Below, in pieces: positions 44,994 through 54,396 of a DNA stretch of 64,000 nucleotides. The notes beneath the pieces were generated by a model. That model was not told the DNA's origin and did no database searches. It saw only the letters and a list, made by a program, of their open reading frames with translations. The position numbers and the translations under genes are program-made. This DNA comes from JAVBOW01 sp031550125 (GTDB taxonomy: Bacteria > Bacteroidota > Bacteroidia > Bacteroidales > Rikenellaceae). How positions within the stretch are numbered: the stretch's first letter is position 1; each line of letters opens with the position of its first letter. Location of the stretch: assembly GCA_031550125.1 (NCBI GenBank), contig JAVBOW010000009.1, positions 1 to 64,000 on the forward strand, in the 5' to 3' direction.

Positions 44994-46112
44994 ATGAGAC
45001 ATTCCTCCATATCAAGAATCCCATGCCTTTTTGCCGCCGCCGCATATGCTTTATTAATTTTCAACTCATGCAATAAAGACGAGCTTGCCGATAACGAACA
45101 GTACGTCATTCCCGACGATTTTGCGGTAAACATTCCCGACCCGGTTTTCGCCGAATACTGTATGAGGTACTTCGACCAACCCGAGGGCGGAGGGAACGGC
45201 GACGGGATCCTGCAATACGGCGAAATAAAGAACGTGGATATAATCGACGTTTATGATATAGACAAAGATGAGATACCAGGTACCGTTTCGAGCCTCGAAG
45301 GGATAGAATATTTCACGTCGCTTAAAGAATTGCGTTGCTTATTTCAATCCCTGACATCGCTTGACGTGTCCAAAAATAAAGTACTCGAAATTTTACATTG
45401 CGATGAAAATCAATCGCTCTCATCTCTGGACGTTTCAAACAATCCCGAACTAAAGGAATTGTGGTGCCAGTATAATTCCCTGACATCCATAGATGTATCT
45501 AAGTGCCCGAAATTGGAACAACTATTATGTCCCTACAATAAACTCACGTCGTTGGACGTAACCAACAATATGGCATTGGCCGATTTGCAGTGCGATTACA
45601 ATTTCCTGACCACGCTTGACATTTCCCGGAACCGCAAGCTGAAGTGGCTATCCTGCTCAGGCAATTCACTATCGGCTATTGATGTGGCCGATAATACCGA
45701 ATTGTTATGGCTCTATTGTTATGAAAACTCACTGACATCGCTTGACCTGTCGCGCAATACACGACTTGAGGAATTGTGGTGCCAATCTAATTCGCTGACC
45801 TCGCTCGATATTTCAAAAAATACATTGCTGTACTATTTGTACTGTGACGACAATCGCCTCACATCTCTCGATATTTCACAAAATCCATTATTGGAAATGT
45901 TGATATGCAGGGGCAACCATCTTACCTCGCTCGACGTATCGCACTTGTCGTCTACTCTCAAGTATGTATACCCGCTTTATCAGAAAAACAGTAATGGAGA
46001 GCGACAGAAAATCACCGTAACCATATTCCCCGGTTGGGAGGACAATTATGTAATAATCACAGATACCTACGATTATCAAAACAGTCCATATTTGGAAATA
46101 ATAGAACGATAG
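44994..46112 (+). CDS. Leucine-rich-repeat lipoprotein
   Basis: The 372-residue lipoprotein has the lipid cysteine at residue 26 (LIFNSC). An IPDPVFAEYCMRYFD module followed by GDGILQYGEI resembles an EF-hand-like loop (about 40-75). Then come about ten regular 21-residue repeats of the form SLDVSxNxxLxxLxCxxNxL (about 110-325) and a short cap. The regular repeats suggest recent expansion. It is the second of two adjacent LRR genes, 27 bp after the first. Confidence 0.88.
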   Translation: MRHSSISRIPCLFAAAAYALLIFNSCNKDELADNEQYVIPDDFAVNIPDPVFAEYCMRYFDQPEGGGNGDGILQYGEIKNVDIIDVYDIDKDEIPGTVSSLEGIEYFTSLKELRCLFQSLTSLDVSKNKVLEILHCDENQSLSSLDVSNNPELKELWCQYNSLTSIDVSKCPKLEQLLCPYNKLTSLDVTNNMALADLQCDYNFLTTLDISRNRKLKWLSCSGNSLSAIDVADNTELLWLYCYENSLTSLDLSRNTRLEELWCQSNSLTSLDISKNTLLYYLYCDDNRLTSLDISQNPLLEMLICRGNHLTSLDVSHLSSTLKYVYPLYQKNSNGERQKITVTIFPGWEDNYVIITDTYDYQNSPYLEIIER

Positions 46113-46148
46113 AATTCCTTCGCAAAAACCACAACCTCTTACAATACA

Positions 46149-46706
46149 ATGGACATGAGACATTTTTCGTTTTCTTTATTTATTTCAGCCCTTTCATTAG
46201 TGTATGCGTGCGGCTCAGGCGCATCGTCTGGCTCAACGTCCGCGCAGGATGAATCGTGCGGCGGCACGGAAACCATCGCCGCAACCGCAGAAGCCCTGGC
46301 TCCGGCAGACGGTGAGGATTTCGACGTTTTTATAGAGCAGTTCTGTAAAGACGATAAAAGGCAGCACGAACGGATGAAATTCCCGATAGGCTTCTTTTAC
46401 GATGAGGTGACGGTAACCGATCCCGAAAATCCGGGACCCGGCGTGGAATATAGCGATATGGCAAGTTGCTATTATAAAAAAACGCCTATGACGGCAACGC
46501 GCCATCCTGTGGTTAAGAAAAAAGACGTTACGGCGCAAGCGCCTCCCAATGGAGGCTACGGTTATTTTGTCAGTGTAAAAAAAGATGGCGCGGACAAAGT
46601 TATGGTCATGGCCGGCTATGTAGATTCAGATAAAATGTACGAAATAGATTTCCAGAAATTCGACGGCAAATGGTTCCTGACAAGATATGAATTGTTCGGA
46701 TACTGA
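46149..46706 (+). CDS. Small lipoprotein, DUF4348-like
   Basis: The 185-residue lipoprotein has the lipid cysteine at residue 21 (LVYAC); a start two codons later is possible. A Ser/Gly-rich linker precedes a compact domain (about 58-185) with DFDVFIEQFCKDDKRQHERMK, then KFPIGFFYDEV and a C-terminal FDGKWFLTRYELF. The pattern FIEQF-FC-KFPI-W is what I recall of DUF4348. It is the last gene before the terminator at 46740. Confidence 0.7.
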   Translation: MDMRHFSFSLFISALSLVYACGSGASSGSTSAQDESCGGTETIAATAEALAPADGEDFDVFIEQFCKDDKRQHERMKFPIGFFYDEVTVTDPENPGPGVEYSDMASCYYKKTPMTATRHPVVKKKDVTAQAPPNGGYGYFVSVKKDGADKVMVMAGYVDSDKMYEIDFQKFDGKWFLTRYELFGY

Positions 46707-46739
46707 TCGACACTAAACCATCGGATATAATTAGTTAGC

Positions 46740-46779
46740 ACACACAAGGCCTGCGCTCTCAAGCGCAGGCCTTGTGTGT
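46740..46779. terminator. Strong hairpin terminator of the 13-gene run
   Basis: An 18-bp perfect stem (ACACACAAGGCCTGCGCT with its complement) has a CTCA loop. It lies 34 bp after the last cluster gene and in front of repeat copy D and the convergent GH115 gene. Confidence 0.9.
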
Positions 46780-46823
46780 TCGGGGGTGCGACGCGTTGGC
46801 GTTATAGGACGCGTCCTGATTCA

Positions 46824-46934
46824 GGGTCAGTCTGAAAAACAGGTTGGCGTTAATATGCGTGACGCAAGAAAACGCCGTGCCTTACGATAATGACGAACGC
46901 TAAGTACAGCCAACATATAATTGAAACAAATCCC
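46824..46934 (+). repeat. Dispersed repeat copy D (short form)
   Basis: This copy of about 111 bp begins GGGTCAGTCTGAAAAACAGG and ends CCAACATATAATTGAAACAA plus ATCCC. Its right end abuts the TAG stop codon of the minus-strand GH115 gene. Confidence 0.88.
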
Positions 46935-49894
46935 TAATTCACCCGGGTGGATTGCGGGCCGAGGTAGGAGCGTTTCAGGCCGCCCAGGTCTATCACTATT
47001 TTCTGGATTATGGTTCCCGGGTCGCCCGTCCTTATCTGGAGGGTGTGGCGGCCGGGCTTGTCTACGTACATCGTGCTTTTGTTCACGCGGAAGTTGCGCT
47101 CGGCGCATTCGTACCACTCCTGCGAATACTCCACCGCCGAGGTGGTCGGGGCGGCTATGGCTCCCTTGTCTATCCTCACGGAGTAGCGGGTATAGAAATT
47201 GGTGCTTTCGTGCAGGTGGAAATCGCGCTGCGAATGTAGCGGGAAAGTGGGCAGCACATAGGTGTAGACATCGACTATACCCGCGTCGAAAGTGTAAAAA
47301 TCGTACTCGACCCAGGGGACGTTGCGCGTGTCGCGATAGTTTTGCAGCGGCGCGGCGGGGTCGCCCATCTGCAGCGACTCGCCCTCTATACCCATACCCT
47401 TTATCACCGACATTTTTATCTGGTCGGTATCGCGCTGGCGGTGGAATCCGGCCGCGGGGATGGATACGTAGCCGTTATCCTGCACATAGAGGCCCTTGAC
47501 CTCTGCCAGCGACGGCGTTTGCGGATTGAAGAGCGGCACCAGCACCCTCGCCGTGTTGCCCATGGCGTCCTCGAAATCGATATGGCCGGCCACATCGCCT
47601 CCCGACGGCGCTTTGCCCCAATCCACCGTAATCGTCACACGCTGATCCGAAGCCGTGCGGCCTTCGCTCCTGTCAAGGACTATCCAACCGGCCGAGGGCC
47701 TGGCCTTCCATTGTACCTCCCCGCCGCCTTTATTGCAAAGGTCCACCCAGTGGCTGCGGCGCAGGAAGGTGTTGAAGGCGGGCAGGACATGGAAATTGCC
47801 CACGCCGCTCACCGTCCCCTCCTGCTCGGCGAAGAGGGCCATGGACGGAGCGCCGGAGGCTGGCGTCTGATACACTTCGGGCATTTTATAGAATCCCTCT
47901 ATATTGCCGTAGTTCTGTTTCATGGTTATCACATACTTCCATTTGCCGTCCAGCAGGTTGTTGTATTGGTCGGTGATAAGGTAGAGGCTGTCGAAAGCCG
48001 TTTTAACCTGCTCGCGAACGACGTTGGCCCGGGCGCGCTGCTGACGGGCGTACAGGCGGTTGCGCTGCCCGCCTATGGTCATCCGGTTGATCAGTTCCGC
48101 CCCTTTCACCGGATAATAGAAGAGTTGGAACATGGCCGCATATTCGTCCTTGCCGGCAGAGGCGAGTATGCCGGCTGCCTTGCCCGCTATGCGGGAATAT
48201 TCGGCCAGGCGGCGATCGGCCTCGCTGTAATTGACTATCGAAAATTCGGTGTCCGTCAGCCTCTCGTCGCTGTTATCGTATGAGTTCCAGTGATGTCCCC
48301 ACCCCATGTATTCGGGTTTACGGACGAATGAGAGGTTGATGTGCGAGCCGTAGACGTCGTCGAAATCGGCATAATATTTCTGCCCGAAGAGACCCGCGAG
48401 CCAGCGCGCGGGATAGGTCGCCGCATTGCCGGCGTCGAAAGCGTCGATGTCGTAAGCCATGTCTAGGAACATCGATACCTGCATCTCGCAGGCCTTAAGG
48501 TCGCCGCAGTTGACCAGCCACAGGCGGTCGGCCGAAGTGTCGTAGGCCTTGCGCAACTCTTCGTACATCAGCGATGGCGGCGTGGTGCTGAACCACATAT
48601 AGCTGTGCGGCACGCCCAGGTAGGAGACGTGGTAATAGACGCCCGAGCGGCCCGAGCGTTTCTGCTCCGCGGGGTTGCTCAGTTGTTTCATGTAACCATA
48701 GTTGTCGTCGGGCCACACTATGGTGACGTCGTCGGGTAGTTTGAGGCCGTTGACGTATATTTCCAATACCTCCTTATATGGAGTGAATGCCTGGGGTATT
48801 GACTCGGCCCGCTTGCCCAGGGTATTGACCAGGATGTTGCGCTGATCCATGAGCGCCTCGCCCAACTGCTCCACCTTCTTCTGCATGGACAGCTCCCGAC
48901 CCACCATCGAGGCGTCGTGCAGGCCGCGCAGGGCGAGGGTGTAGACGTTCTCGTACGCGCCGTTGTCCTTTACCCTGCCTGTGAGTACTTCCAGTATCTT
49001 GTCTTTGTTTTTGGCGTAGTCCCACTCGCCCATCGTCTTTTTATCCCATTCGCTGGCGGTATTGAGCAAAAGCGGTTCGCAATGGGTAGAACCCATCACT
49101 ATGGCGAAGGTGTCGGCAACCATCTTGTTCTCCGGAATGGCGTTAAAAGCGGTGGAGACGGGGTGCATGGCCGGAGCCAGATAGTTGGCCTTAAGGCGCA
49201 GGAGCAGCTCGCACATCCGGGCGTAGGTTTTGGGACCTATGTTCTTGCGCTCTGGTTCGAAAGTTTTGGCCGCCCAGGGGGTGAGGCCCCAATCTTCGTC
49301 GTTGATGAAAACGCCCCTGTAACGCACCGACGGGCTGTCGGAAAGTACTACTCCGGCCCTGAGGTGGATGGCTTTCTTCCTGGCCACGGGTACGTCGGCC
49401 CACCAGTACCACGGCGATACGCCTATGGCCTCGGAGAGCGCCAGCAGACCGTAGGCCGCCCCGCGGCGATCGCTCCCGGCGACCACAAGGGCCTTGCCGA
49501 CCCCGGGGAAGGGGTTGTCCACAAGCTGTATCAAATAGCGCTCCCAGGCGCCCTGAAGCGGGGCGACGTCTATTTTGCCTTTCGAGACCAACTCCTTTAT
49601 ACATGCGCTCTTTTCGATGGTGCCTACTATCACGGGCATAGTCCCGCGCGAAGGCTTTGACGTCACGCGGGGCCTGACGCCCGTAACCATCTCCACATCG
49701 GCAGCGAACAGCCCGGCCGTCCGGGCAACGACGAGATGGTCGGATGCGTCGCAGCAGATCTCGGCCGCCTTACCGCCCGAAGCAAGCGTAAAAACGCCCT
49801 TACCGCGTAAAGGCGACTCGCTGACCGATATCTGGGCGCTCAGTCCCGCGGAGAGGATAACTCCCGCAAAGGTTAATAGTAAAAGTTTCATCAT
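46934..49894 (-). CDS. Secreted glycoside hydrolase family 115 protein
   Basis: The 986-residue exported protein has a signal peptide (about 1-20, ending SAGLSAQ). The GH115 layout follows: a first domain with GVRPRVTSKP and VIVGTIEKS, then a TIM-barrel region starting with SPSVRYRGVFINDEDWGLTP (about 185-205) and MHPVSTAFNAIPENKMVAD, and a long helical domain. GH115 enzymes are mostly alpha-glucuronidases acting on xylan or arabinogalactan side chains. Specificity here is inference. The TAG stop sits directly at the end of repeat copy D. Start could also be one codon later (MKLLLL). Confidence 0.92.
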   Translation of the reverse strand: MMKLLLLTFAGVILSAGLSAQISVSESPLRGKGVFTLASGGKAAEICCDASDHLVVARTAGLFAADVEMVTGVRPRVTSKPSRGTMPVIVGTIEKSACIKELVSKGKIDVAPLQGAWERYLIQLVDNPFPGVGKALVVAGSDRRGAAYGLLALSEAIGVSPWYWWADVPVARKKAIHLRAGVVLSDSPSVRYRGVFINDEDWGLTPWAAKTFEPERKNIGPKTYARMCELLLRLKANYLAPAMHPVSTAFNAIPENKMVADTFAIVMGSTHCEPLLLNTASEWDKKTMGEWDYAKNKDKILEVLTGRVKDNGAYENVYTLALRGLHDASMVGRELSMQKKVEQLGEALMDQRNILVNTLGKRAESIPQAFTPYKEVLEIYVNGLKLPDDVTIVWPDDNYGYMKQLSNPAEQKRSGRSGVYYHVSYLGVPHSYMWFSTTPPSLMYEELRKAYDTSADRLWLVNCGDLKACEMQVSMFLDMAYDIDAFDAGNAATYPARWLAGLFGQKYYADFDDVYGSHINLSFVRKPEYMGWGHHWNSYDNSDERLTDTEFSIVNYSEADRRLAEYSRIAGKAAGILASAGKDEYAAMFQLFYYPVKGAELINRMTIGGQRNRLYARQQRARANVVREQVKTAFDSLYLITDQYNNLLDGKWKYVITMKQNYGNIEGFYKMPEVYQTPASGAPSMALFAEQEGTVSGVGNFHVLPAFNTFLRRSHWVDLCNKGGGEVQWKARPSAGWIVLDRSEGRTASDQRVTITVDWGKAPSGGDVAGHIDFEDAMGNTARVLVPLFNPQTPSLAEVKGLYVQDNGYVSIPAAGFHRQRDTDQIKMSVIKGMGIEGESLQMGDPAAPLQNYRDTRNVPWVEYDFYTFDAGIVDVYTYVLPTFPLHSQRDFHLHESTNFYTRYSVRIDKGAIAAPTTSAVEYSQEWYECAERNFRVNKSTMYVDKPGRHTLQIRTGDPGTIIQKIVIDLGGLKRSYLGPQSTRVN

Positions 49895-49952
49895 GCTTTT
49901 ATTTACTGTTATTTATTTCCGATCGACGCCCGACAAACGTCGGCCGCAACCG

Positions 49953-51614
49953 TTATACGTTATAGAGATATCGTTTGATGCTCCTCTTGGGCGTTTTCTC
50001 GAATTCGTTGGGGTAAAGCACTATCGAGGAGAGGCGCTCGTAAGGCGCGACCAGCGCGTTGATGGTTTTCAGGTTCTCCTCCATGATCCCGGGCAGGGCT
50101 GAGTGCGAGAGGTTGTCGGCGTCGGCCTGTTCGTAGTCGGGGACGACCAGGGCCGTCAGCTTGCCGTCGCGCTCGACCACGAGCGATTCCATGACGCAAT
50201 ACAGGTTATTGAGTTTGGACTCTATCTCCTCCGGGTAGATATTCTGACCGCTGGGACCGAGGATCATCGACTTGCTGCGGCCGCGTATATATATAGTGCC
50301 GTCCGGATCGGCGGTGCCTATATCGCCGGTGTGGAGCCAGCCGTCGGGTTCGAGAATGTCGTCGGTGGCCTTTTTATTCTTGTAGTAGCCAAGCATTACG
50401 TTCTCGCCGCGTACGATTATCTCGCCGGGAATATGCGCCGGATCGGGCGAATCTATCCTTACCTCCATTATGGGGTCGAGTATGCGGCCGCAGGAGGAGG
50501 GCTTGAATTCGGTCCAGTAGGAGTAGCTTATCAGCGGAGCGCACTCCGTCATGCCGTAGCCTACGGTGAAGGGGAATTTTATCTTCATCAGAAATTCCTC
50601 GACCTCACGGTTCAGCGGCGCGCCGCCTATGATAAGTTGGTCTATCTCGCCCCCGAAGGCCTCCAAAAGTTTCTTGCGGATGACCGAATAGATGGTGGCG
50701 TCTACCAGGGGCAGCTTAAGGGCCACTTTCATAACGCCCTTGTCGAGCATGGGCAGCACCTGCTTGCGGTAGATCTTCTCAAGGATCAGCGGGACGCAGC
50801 AGATGGTGTAGGGACGCACCTCGGCTATGGCCTCCAACAGCACCTTGGGAGCCGGCATGCGCCCCAGCAGGGTGATGTGCGATCCCATGGCCAGCGGCAA
50901 AAGCATATCGAAAGCGCATCCGTAGGCATGGGCCAGCGGAAGGAACGACAACACCCGGCTGCCGCGCAAATGGATCTTTCGCTCCATGCCGTAGACCACG
51001 TTGCCGGTAAGGTTGTTGACGGACAGCATGACGCCTTTGCTGAAACCCGTCGTCCCGGAGGTGTAATTCAGCAGCGACAGGGCGTTGTTCGGTATGTCGG
51101 GATATTTTATGTCGGCCGCGGAAAAACCTTTGGGATAGCGGCGGCGGTAATGTTTGGTCCAGTTGCGGACGAAGTTGGATATGGAGTCGCCACGGCGCTC
51201 ATATACGCAGGAGAAATCTGTAAGCGAGAAGGCGGCCTTGATGTGTTCCACCTGTCCGGTCTCTATCATATCCCAGAAAGTGTCGCCCACGAACAACAGC
51301 TGGCTCTCGGAATGGTTCAGTATATGGTGGACGTCGTTGGCGGCAAAATCCTGGAGGATAGGCACTATGACAGCTCCATAGGTGACGGTGGCCATATAGG
51401 CAATACACCAGCGCGGATTGCTTCGGCCTATGAGGGCCACCTTGTCGCCCTGTTTTATGCGGCATTCGGCGAACAGCAGGTGGATTTTAGCTATCTCCTT
51501 GGCCATCTCGAAATAAGAGAAACTCTCTTTTTTGAAATAGTCCGTCAAGGCGGGCAACTCGCGGTTCTCCCTGAAACTCTCCTGATATATTTTTATTAAG
51601 TTCTCGGACATCAT
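49953..51614 (-). CDS. AMP-dependent synthetase, long-chain acyl-CoA ligase-like
   Basis: The 553-residue ANL-superfamily enzyme has the adenylation signature YTSGTTGFSKGVMLS (about residues 193-207), motif GYGMTECAPL, the TGDIGTADPDGTIYIRGRSKS hinge region and a C-terminal lysine-bearing cap ending KRSIKRYLY. It probably activates fatty acids to acyl-CoA or acyl-ACP for phospholipid synthesis. It is 4 bp downstream of plsY on the same strand, which supports a role in lipid metabolism. The start is taken as MMSEN; MSEN one codon later is as good. Confidence 0.9.
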   Translation of the reverse strand: MMSENLIKIYQESFRENRELPALTDYFKKESFSYFEMAKEIAKIHLLFAECRIKQGDKVALIGRSNPRWCIAYMATVTYGAVIVPILQDFAANDVHHILNHSESQLLFVGDTFWDMIETGQVEHIKAAFSLTDFSCVYERRGDSISNFVRNWTKHYRRRYPKGFSAADIKYPDIPNNALSLLNYTSGTTGFSKGVMLSVNNLTGNVVYGMERKIHLRGSRVLSFLPLAHAYGCAFDMLLPLAMGSHITLLGRMPAPKVLLEAIAEVRPYTICCVPLILEKIYRKQVLPMLDKGVMKVALKLPLVDATIYSVIRKKLLEAFGGEIDQLIIGGAPLNREVEEFLMKIKFPFTVGYGMTECAPLISYSYWTEFKPSSCGRILDPIMEVRIDSPDPAHIPGEIIVRGENVMLGYYKNKKATDDILEPDGWLHTGDIGTADPDGTIYIRGRSKSMILGPSGQNIYPEEIESKLNNLYCVMESLVVERDGKLTALVVPDYEQADADNLSHSALPGIMEENLKTINALVAPYERLSSIVLYPNEFEKTPKRSIKRYLYNV

Positions 51615-51618
51615 GGCT

Positions 51619-52260
51619 CTATTGCTCTTTCTTATGTTTCACAAGGTATGTTTTGGACTCCGTACCCGCTATAAGGCGTTTTATATTGGCGCGGTGGGTG
51701 TATAAGAGCAGCAGCGACACCAGACAGCAGAAAATCACCGTAGGCAGGTAACGCTCGCCGAAGATGAAAACCGCATAAACGGGCAACAACAACCCCGCCG
51801 TCACGGAACCCAGCGACACATAGTGCGTCAGAGCCAGCACTATGGCGAACGTAAGCAGGCAAAGGCCCACCGCCCCGGGAAGCACTGCCAACACCGCCCC
51901 AGCCATGGTGGCCACGCCCTTGCCGCCGCGAAAACCGGCAAAGACGGGAAAAATGTGTCCCAGTACCGCCACCGCCACAAGCGCAAGTTTGAAATTGGAG
52001 AGCGCGCCGCCCTCAAAGCCACTCAGGCAGGCAAGCATGACCGCCGCGAAACCCTTGGCCACGTCCAGAGCGAACACCGGCAGGGCCGCCTTAGGCCCAA
52101 GCACACGCAAGGTATTGGTGGCTCCGGCGTTATGGCTCCCATGCTCGCGCACGTCTATGCCATAGAACCGCTTCCCTATCCAAACCGAGCTGGGGATCGA
52201 CCCCAGCAGATACCCCACCGCAACTATAGCCGCGTCTTTAACGATCTCCGCAGTACACAT
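51619..52260 (-). CDS. plsY: Glycerol-3-phosphate acyltransferase PlsY
   Basis: The 213-residue inner-membrane enzyme transfers acyl groups from acyl phosphate to glycerol-3-phosphate. The three conserved motifs are visible: LGSIPSSVWIGK, with DVREHGSHNAGATN (about 34-47) next; HIFPVFAGFRGGKGVA (about 100-115); and GERYLP late in the protein. Five or so membrane spans are predicted. It is the promoter-proximal gene of a pair with the acyl-CoA ligase. Confidence 0.96.
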   Translation of the reverse strand: MCTAEIVKDAAIVAVGYLLGSIPSSVWIGKRFYGIDVREHGSHNAGATNTLRVLGPKAALPVFALDVAKGFAAVMLACLSGFEGGALSNFKLALVAVAVLGHIFPVFAGFRGGKGVATMAGAVLAVLPGAVGLCLLTFAIVLALTHYVSLGSVTAGLLLPVYAVFIFGERYLPTVIFCCLVSLLLLYTHRANIKRLIAGTESKTYLVKHKKEQ

Positions 52261-52288
52261 ACCTGACGTTCTTTAAAAACAATAAAGA

Positions 52289-52296
52289 CAAAGATA
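52289..52296 (-). promoter_or_regulatory. -7 element upstream of plsY
   Basis: On the minus strand this reads TATCTTTG, 29 bp before the plsY start. No TTTG was found at 19 bp spacing. Confidence 0.45.
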
Positions 52297-52392
52297 AAAC
52301 TTTTTTCATACAGCCCGCATCCCTGCATGCAAAAGCCCGGGCGCGGAGAAAGTTTATTTTCGCCCGGCGTTGGTTTTTATACGTATTTTGGT

Positions 52393-52400
52393 TAATTTTG
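52393..52400 (+). promoter_or_regulatory. -7 element upstream of the YitT gene
   Basis: TAATTTTG fits TAnnTTTG. It covers a possible TTG start at 52398 and so favours the ATG at 52425 as the true start, with a leader of about 18 bases. Confidence 0.5.
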
Positions 52401-52424
52401 AAGATATTTAAACGACGTTTTTCA

Positions 52425-53333
52425 ATGGGAAGTTTCAAAGAGAGGTTATTCTCCGTATCGTGGTGGAAATCCTGGATGTATGTATTCCTGGGGTGCCTTG
52501 TCATGGCCGCCGGGTTCGTTTTGTTCATAAATCCTTACAGGATAGTACCCGGCGGGGTTTACGGCATGGGGATAGTCATGCACGAGATTTTTCCCGACGT
52601 GCAGGTGGGTACGTTCGGCCTTATATTCGACATACCGCTGCTGATGGCGGCATTCCGAATATTCGGGGGCATGTTCGGCGCGCGCACTTTCGTGGCGGCC
52701 ATAATCACCCCTCTGATAATGAACGCTATGACCTATTTTGTAGGGGAAAATCCAGCCTCGATGTTCGATGGCCACATAGACCTTACGGATGACATAATAA
52801 TCGCATGTCTTTTCGGCGGCGTGATGATAGGCGTAGGCGTGGGTCTGATAATCAAAACCAGGGCGACGAGCGGAGGCACCGACATCGTGGCCATGATACT
52901 CACCAAATTCACCAGGCTGACGTTCTCGCAGGGTATACTGCTGGTCGATTCGGCGGTGGTTATATTCGGTATCGTCATACTTGGCGACTGGCGGCTGCCG
53001 CTCTATTCGCTCGTCACCATATTCGTGTCGTCCAGGGTAATAGACTATGTTATAGACGGGGCGAGCTACGACAAGCTGCTGTTTATAATATCGGAGAAAC
53101 ACGCCGATCTGAAAGATTTCATACTTGTGGAAATGGGACGCGGAGCGACATACATAAAGTCGTCGGGCATGTACACCGGACAGGGCAAAGAGATGATTTT
53201 CCTTGTGGTGAGCCGCCGCGAAGTGGCCACCGTCCAGAATAAGCTGCACAAGGTAGATCCCGCGGCGTTCGTCGTGGTGGTGGACGCGCACGAGACTTTC
53301 GGCGACGGCTTCAAAGCTTTTCCGGAACATTGA
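52425..53333 (+). CDS. YitT-family membrane protein
   Basis: The 302-residue product from ATG (MGSFKERLFSVSWWKSW) has about six membrane spans in the first 200 residues, with the family motif NPYRIVPGGVYGMGIV (about 35-50) and GGTDIVAMIL. The C-terminal DUF2179 domain (about 215-295) has LVEMGRGATYIKSSGMYTGQ then VSRREVATVQNKL. YitT proteins are widespread, and their role, possibly transport, is not established. An upstream TTG in frame is discounted, because the -7 box overlaps it. Confidence 0.93.
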   Translation: MGSFKERLFSVSWWKSWMYVFLGCLVMAAGFVLFINPYRIVPGGVYGMGIVMHEIFPDVQVGTFGLIFDIPLLMAAFRIFGGMFGARTFVAAIITPLIMNAMTYFVGENPASMFDGHIDLTDDIIIACLFGGVMIGVGVGLIIKTRATSGGTDIVAMILTKFTRLTFSQGILLVDSAVVIFGIVILGDWRLPLYSLVTIFVSSRVIDYVIDGASYDKLLFIISEKHADLKDFILVEMGRGATYIKSSGMYTGQGKEMIFLVVSRREVATVQNKLHKVDPAAFVVVVDAHETFGDGFKAFPEH

Positions 53334-53435
53334 TCCGCCGCGGAGGATTTTATTCGTACCTTAGCGCCGTAATCCTTGGGATCCGGTTAAAATTCCCGGC
53401 GAATTTAAACCGATCCCGGATCTAAATACCGCACT

Positions 53436-54374
53436 TTGGATAATATATCAGACAAACACAGGGTGATAGTCCGCGCATCGTGGGTGAGTGTGGCGGGCAA
53501 TGCGTTCCTCGCCCTGCTGAAGATAGGGACCGGCGTGGCGGCGGGATCGCTGGCGGTGTTGGGCGACGGCATCGACTCGGCCACCGACGTGGTGATCTCG
53601 CTCGTAACGCTCTACACGGCACACATAACCAACCGCCCGCCCGACCGCAAATATGCCTACGGCTACGAAAGGGCGGATAGCATAGCGGCCAAATTACTGT
53701 CGTTCATAGTATTCATCGCAGGATTGCAGATGATAATAGCCTCGGGACGCAACATAATGACCGGGGCTGAAAGGGAGATGCCCGCTATGTGGGCGGTGTG
53801 GGCCACAGTGGTTTCGATGGCGGGGAAATCGCTCCTCGCATGGTATCAGTTCTCCAGGGGACGCAAAGCGGGAAGTTCCATGCTGATAGCCAACGCCAAG
53901 AACCTGCGGAGCGACGTGATGCTGTCGGGAGGGGTGCTGCTGGGGCTGGCGTTCACATTCGTATTCAAAATGCCGGTGCTGGACGCCGTCACGAGTCTCG
54001 CCATCGGCCTGCTGATCATAAGGACGGCCGTTGGCATATTCCGCGAAACGAGCCTGGTGCTGATGGACGGCATGGAGGATCCGGACATTTACCGCAAGAT
54101 ATTCGAGGCTGTGGACAAAGTCCCGGGAGCGCTGAACCCCCATAGAGTAAGATCGCGGCAAATAGGCAACATGTGCATGATAGACATGGACATAGAAGTG
54201 AACGGGGATATGCCCCTGCGCGAGGCTCACAAAATAGCACAACAGGTGGAGGACAGCATAAAAGCCTCGCTCGGAAACGTCTACGACATAGTGATCCACA
54301 TAGAACCCGAAGGGGTGAGCCACAAAGACGAGGAGTTCGGGATGAATCCCCGGATGATGAAGGAGGACGAATGA
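53436..54374 (+). CDS. Cation diffusion facilitator transporter
   Basis: The 312-residue protein starts at TTG by this reading; a GTG nine codons later is the main alternative, and no ATG is suitable. Six membrane spans cover about residues 10-215, and a cytoplasmic C-terminal domain (about 215-300) follows, with MDIEVNGDMPLREAHKI and HIEPEG. The TM2 metal motif is DGIDSATD (D47, D51). The TM5 motif reads NLRSD with N156 and D160, where zinc transporters normally have H-x3-D. That change suggests a preference for Mn or Fe, but this is inference. Confidence 0.92.
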   Translation: MDNISDKHRVIVRASWVSVAGNAFLALLKIGTGVAAGSLAVLGDGIDSATDVVISLVTLYTAHITNRPPDRKYAYGYERADSIAAKLLSFIVFIAGLQMIIASGRNIMTGAEREMPAMWAVWATVVSMAGKSLLAWYQFSRGRKAGSSMLIANAKNLRSDVMLSGGVLLGLAFTFVFKMPVLDAVTSLAIGLLIIRTAVGIFRETSLVLMDGMEDPDIYRKIFEAVDKVPGALNPHRVRSRQIGNMCMIDMDIEVNGDMPLREAHKIAQQVEDSIKASLGNVYDIVIHIEPEGVSHKDEEFGMNPRMMKEDE

Positions 54375-54396
54375 CGCGGGACACTCCGGGAAAAGG

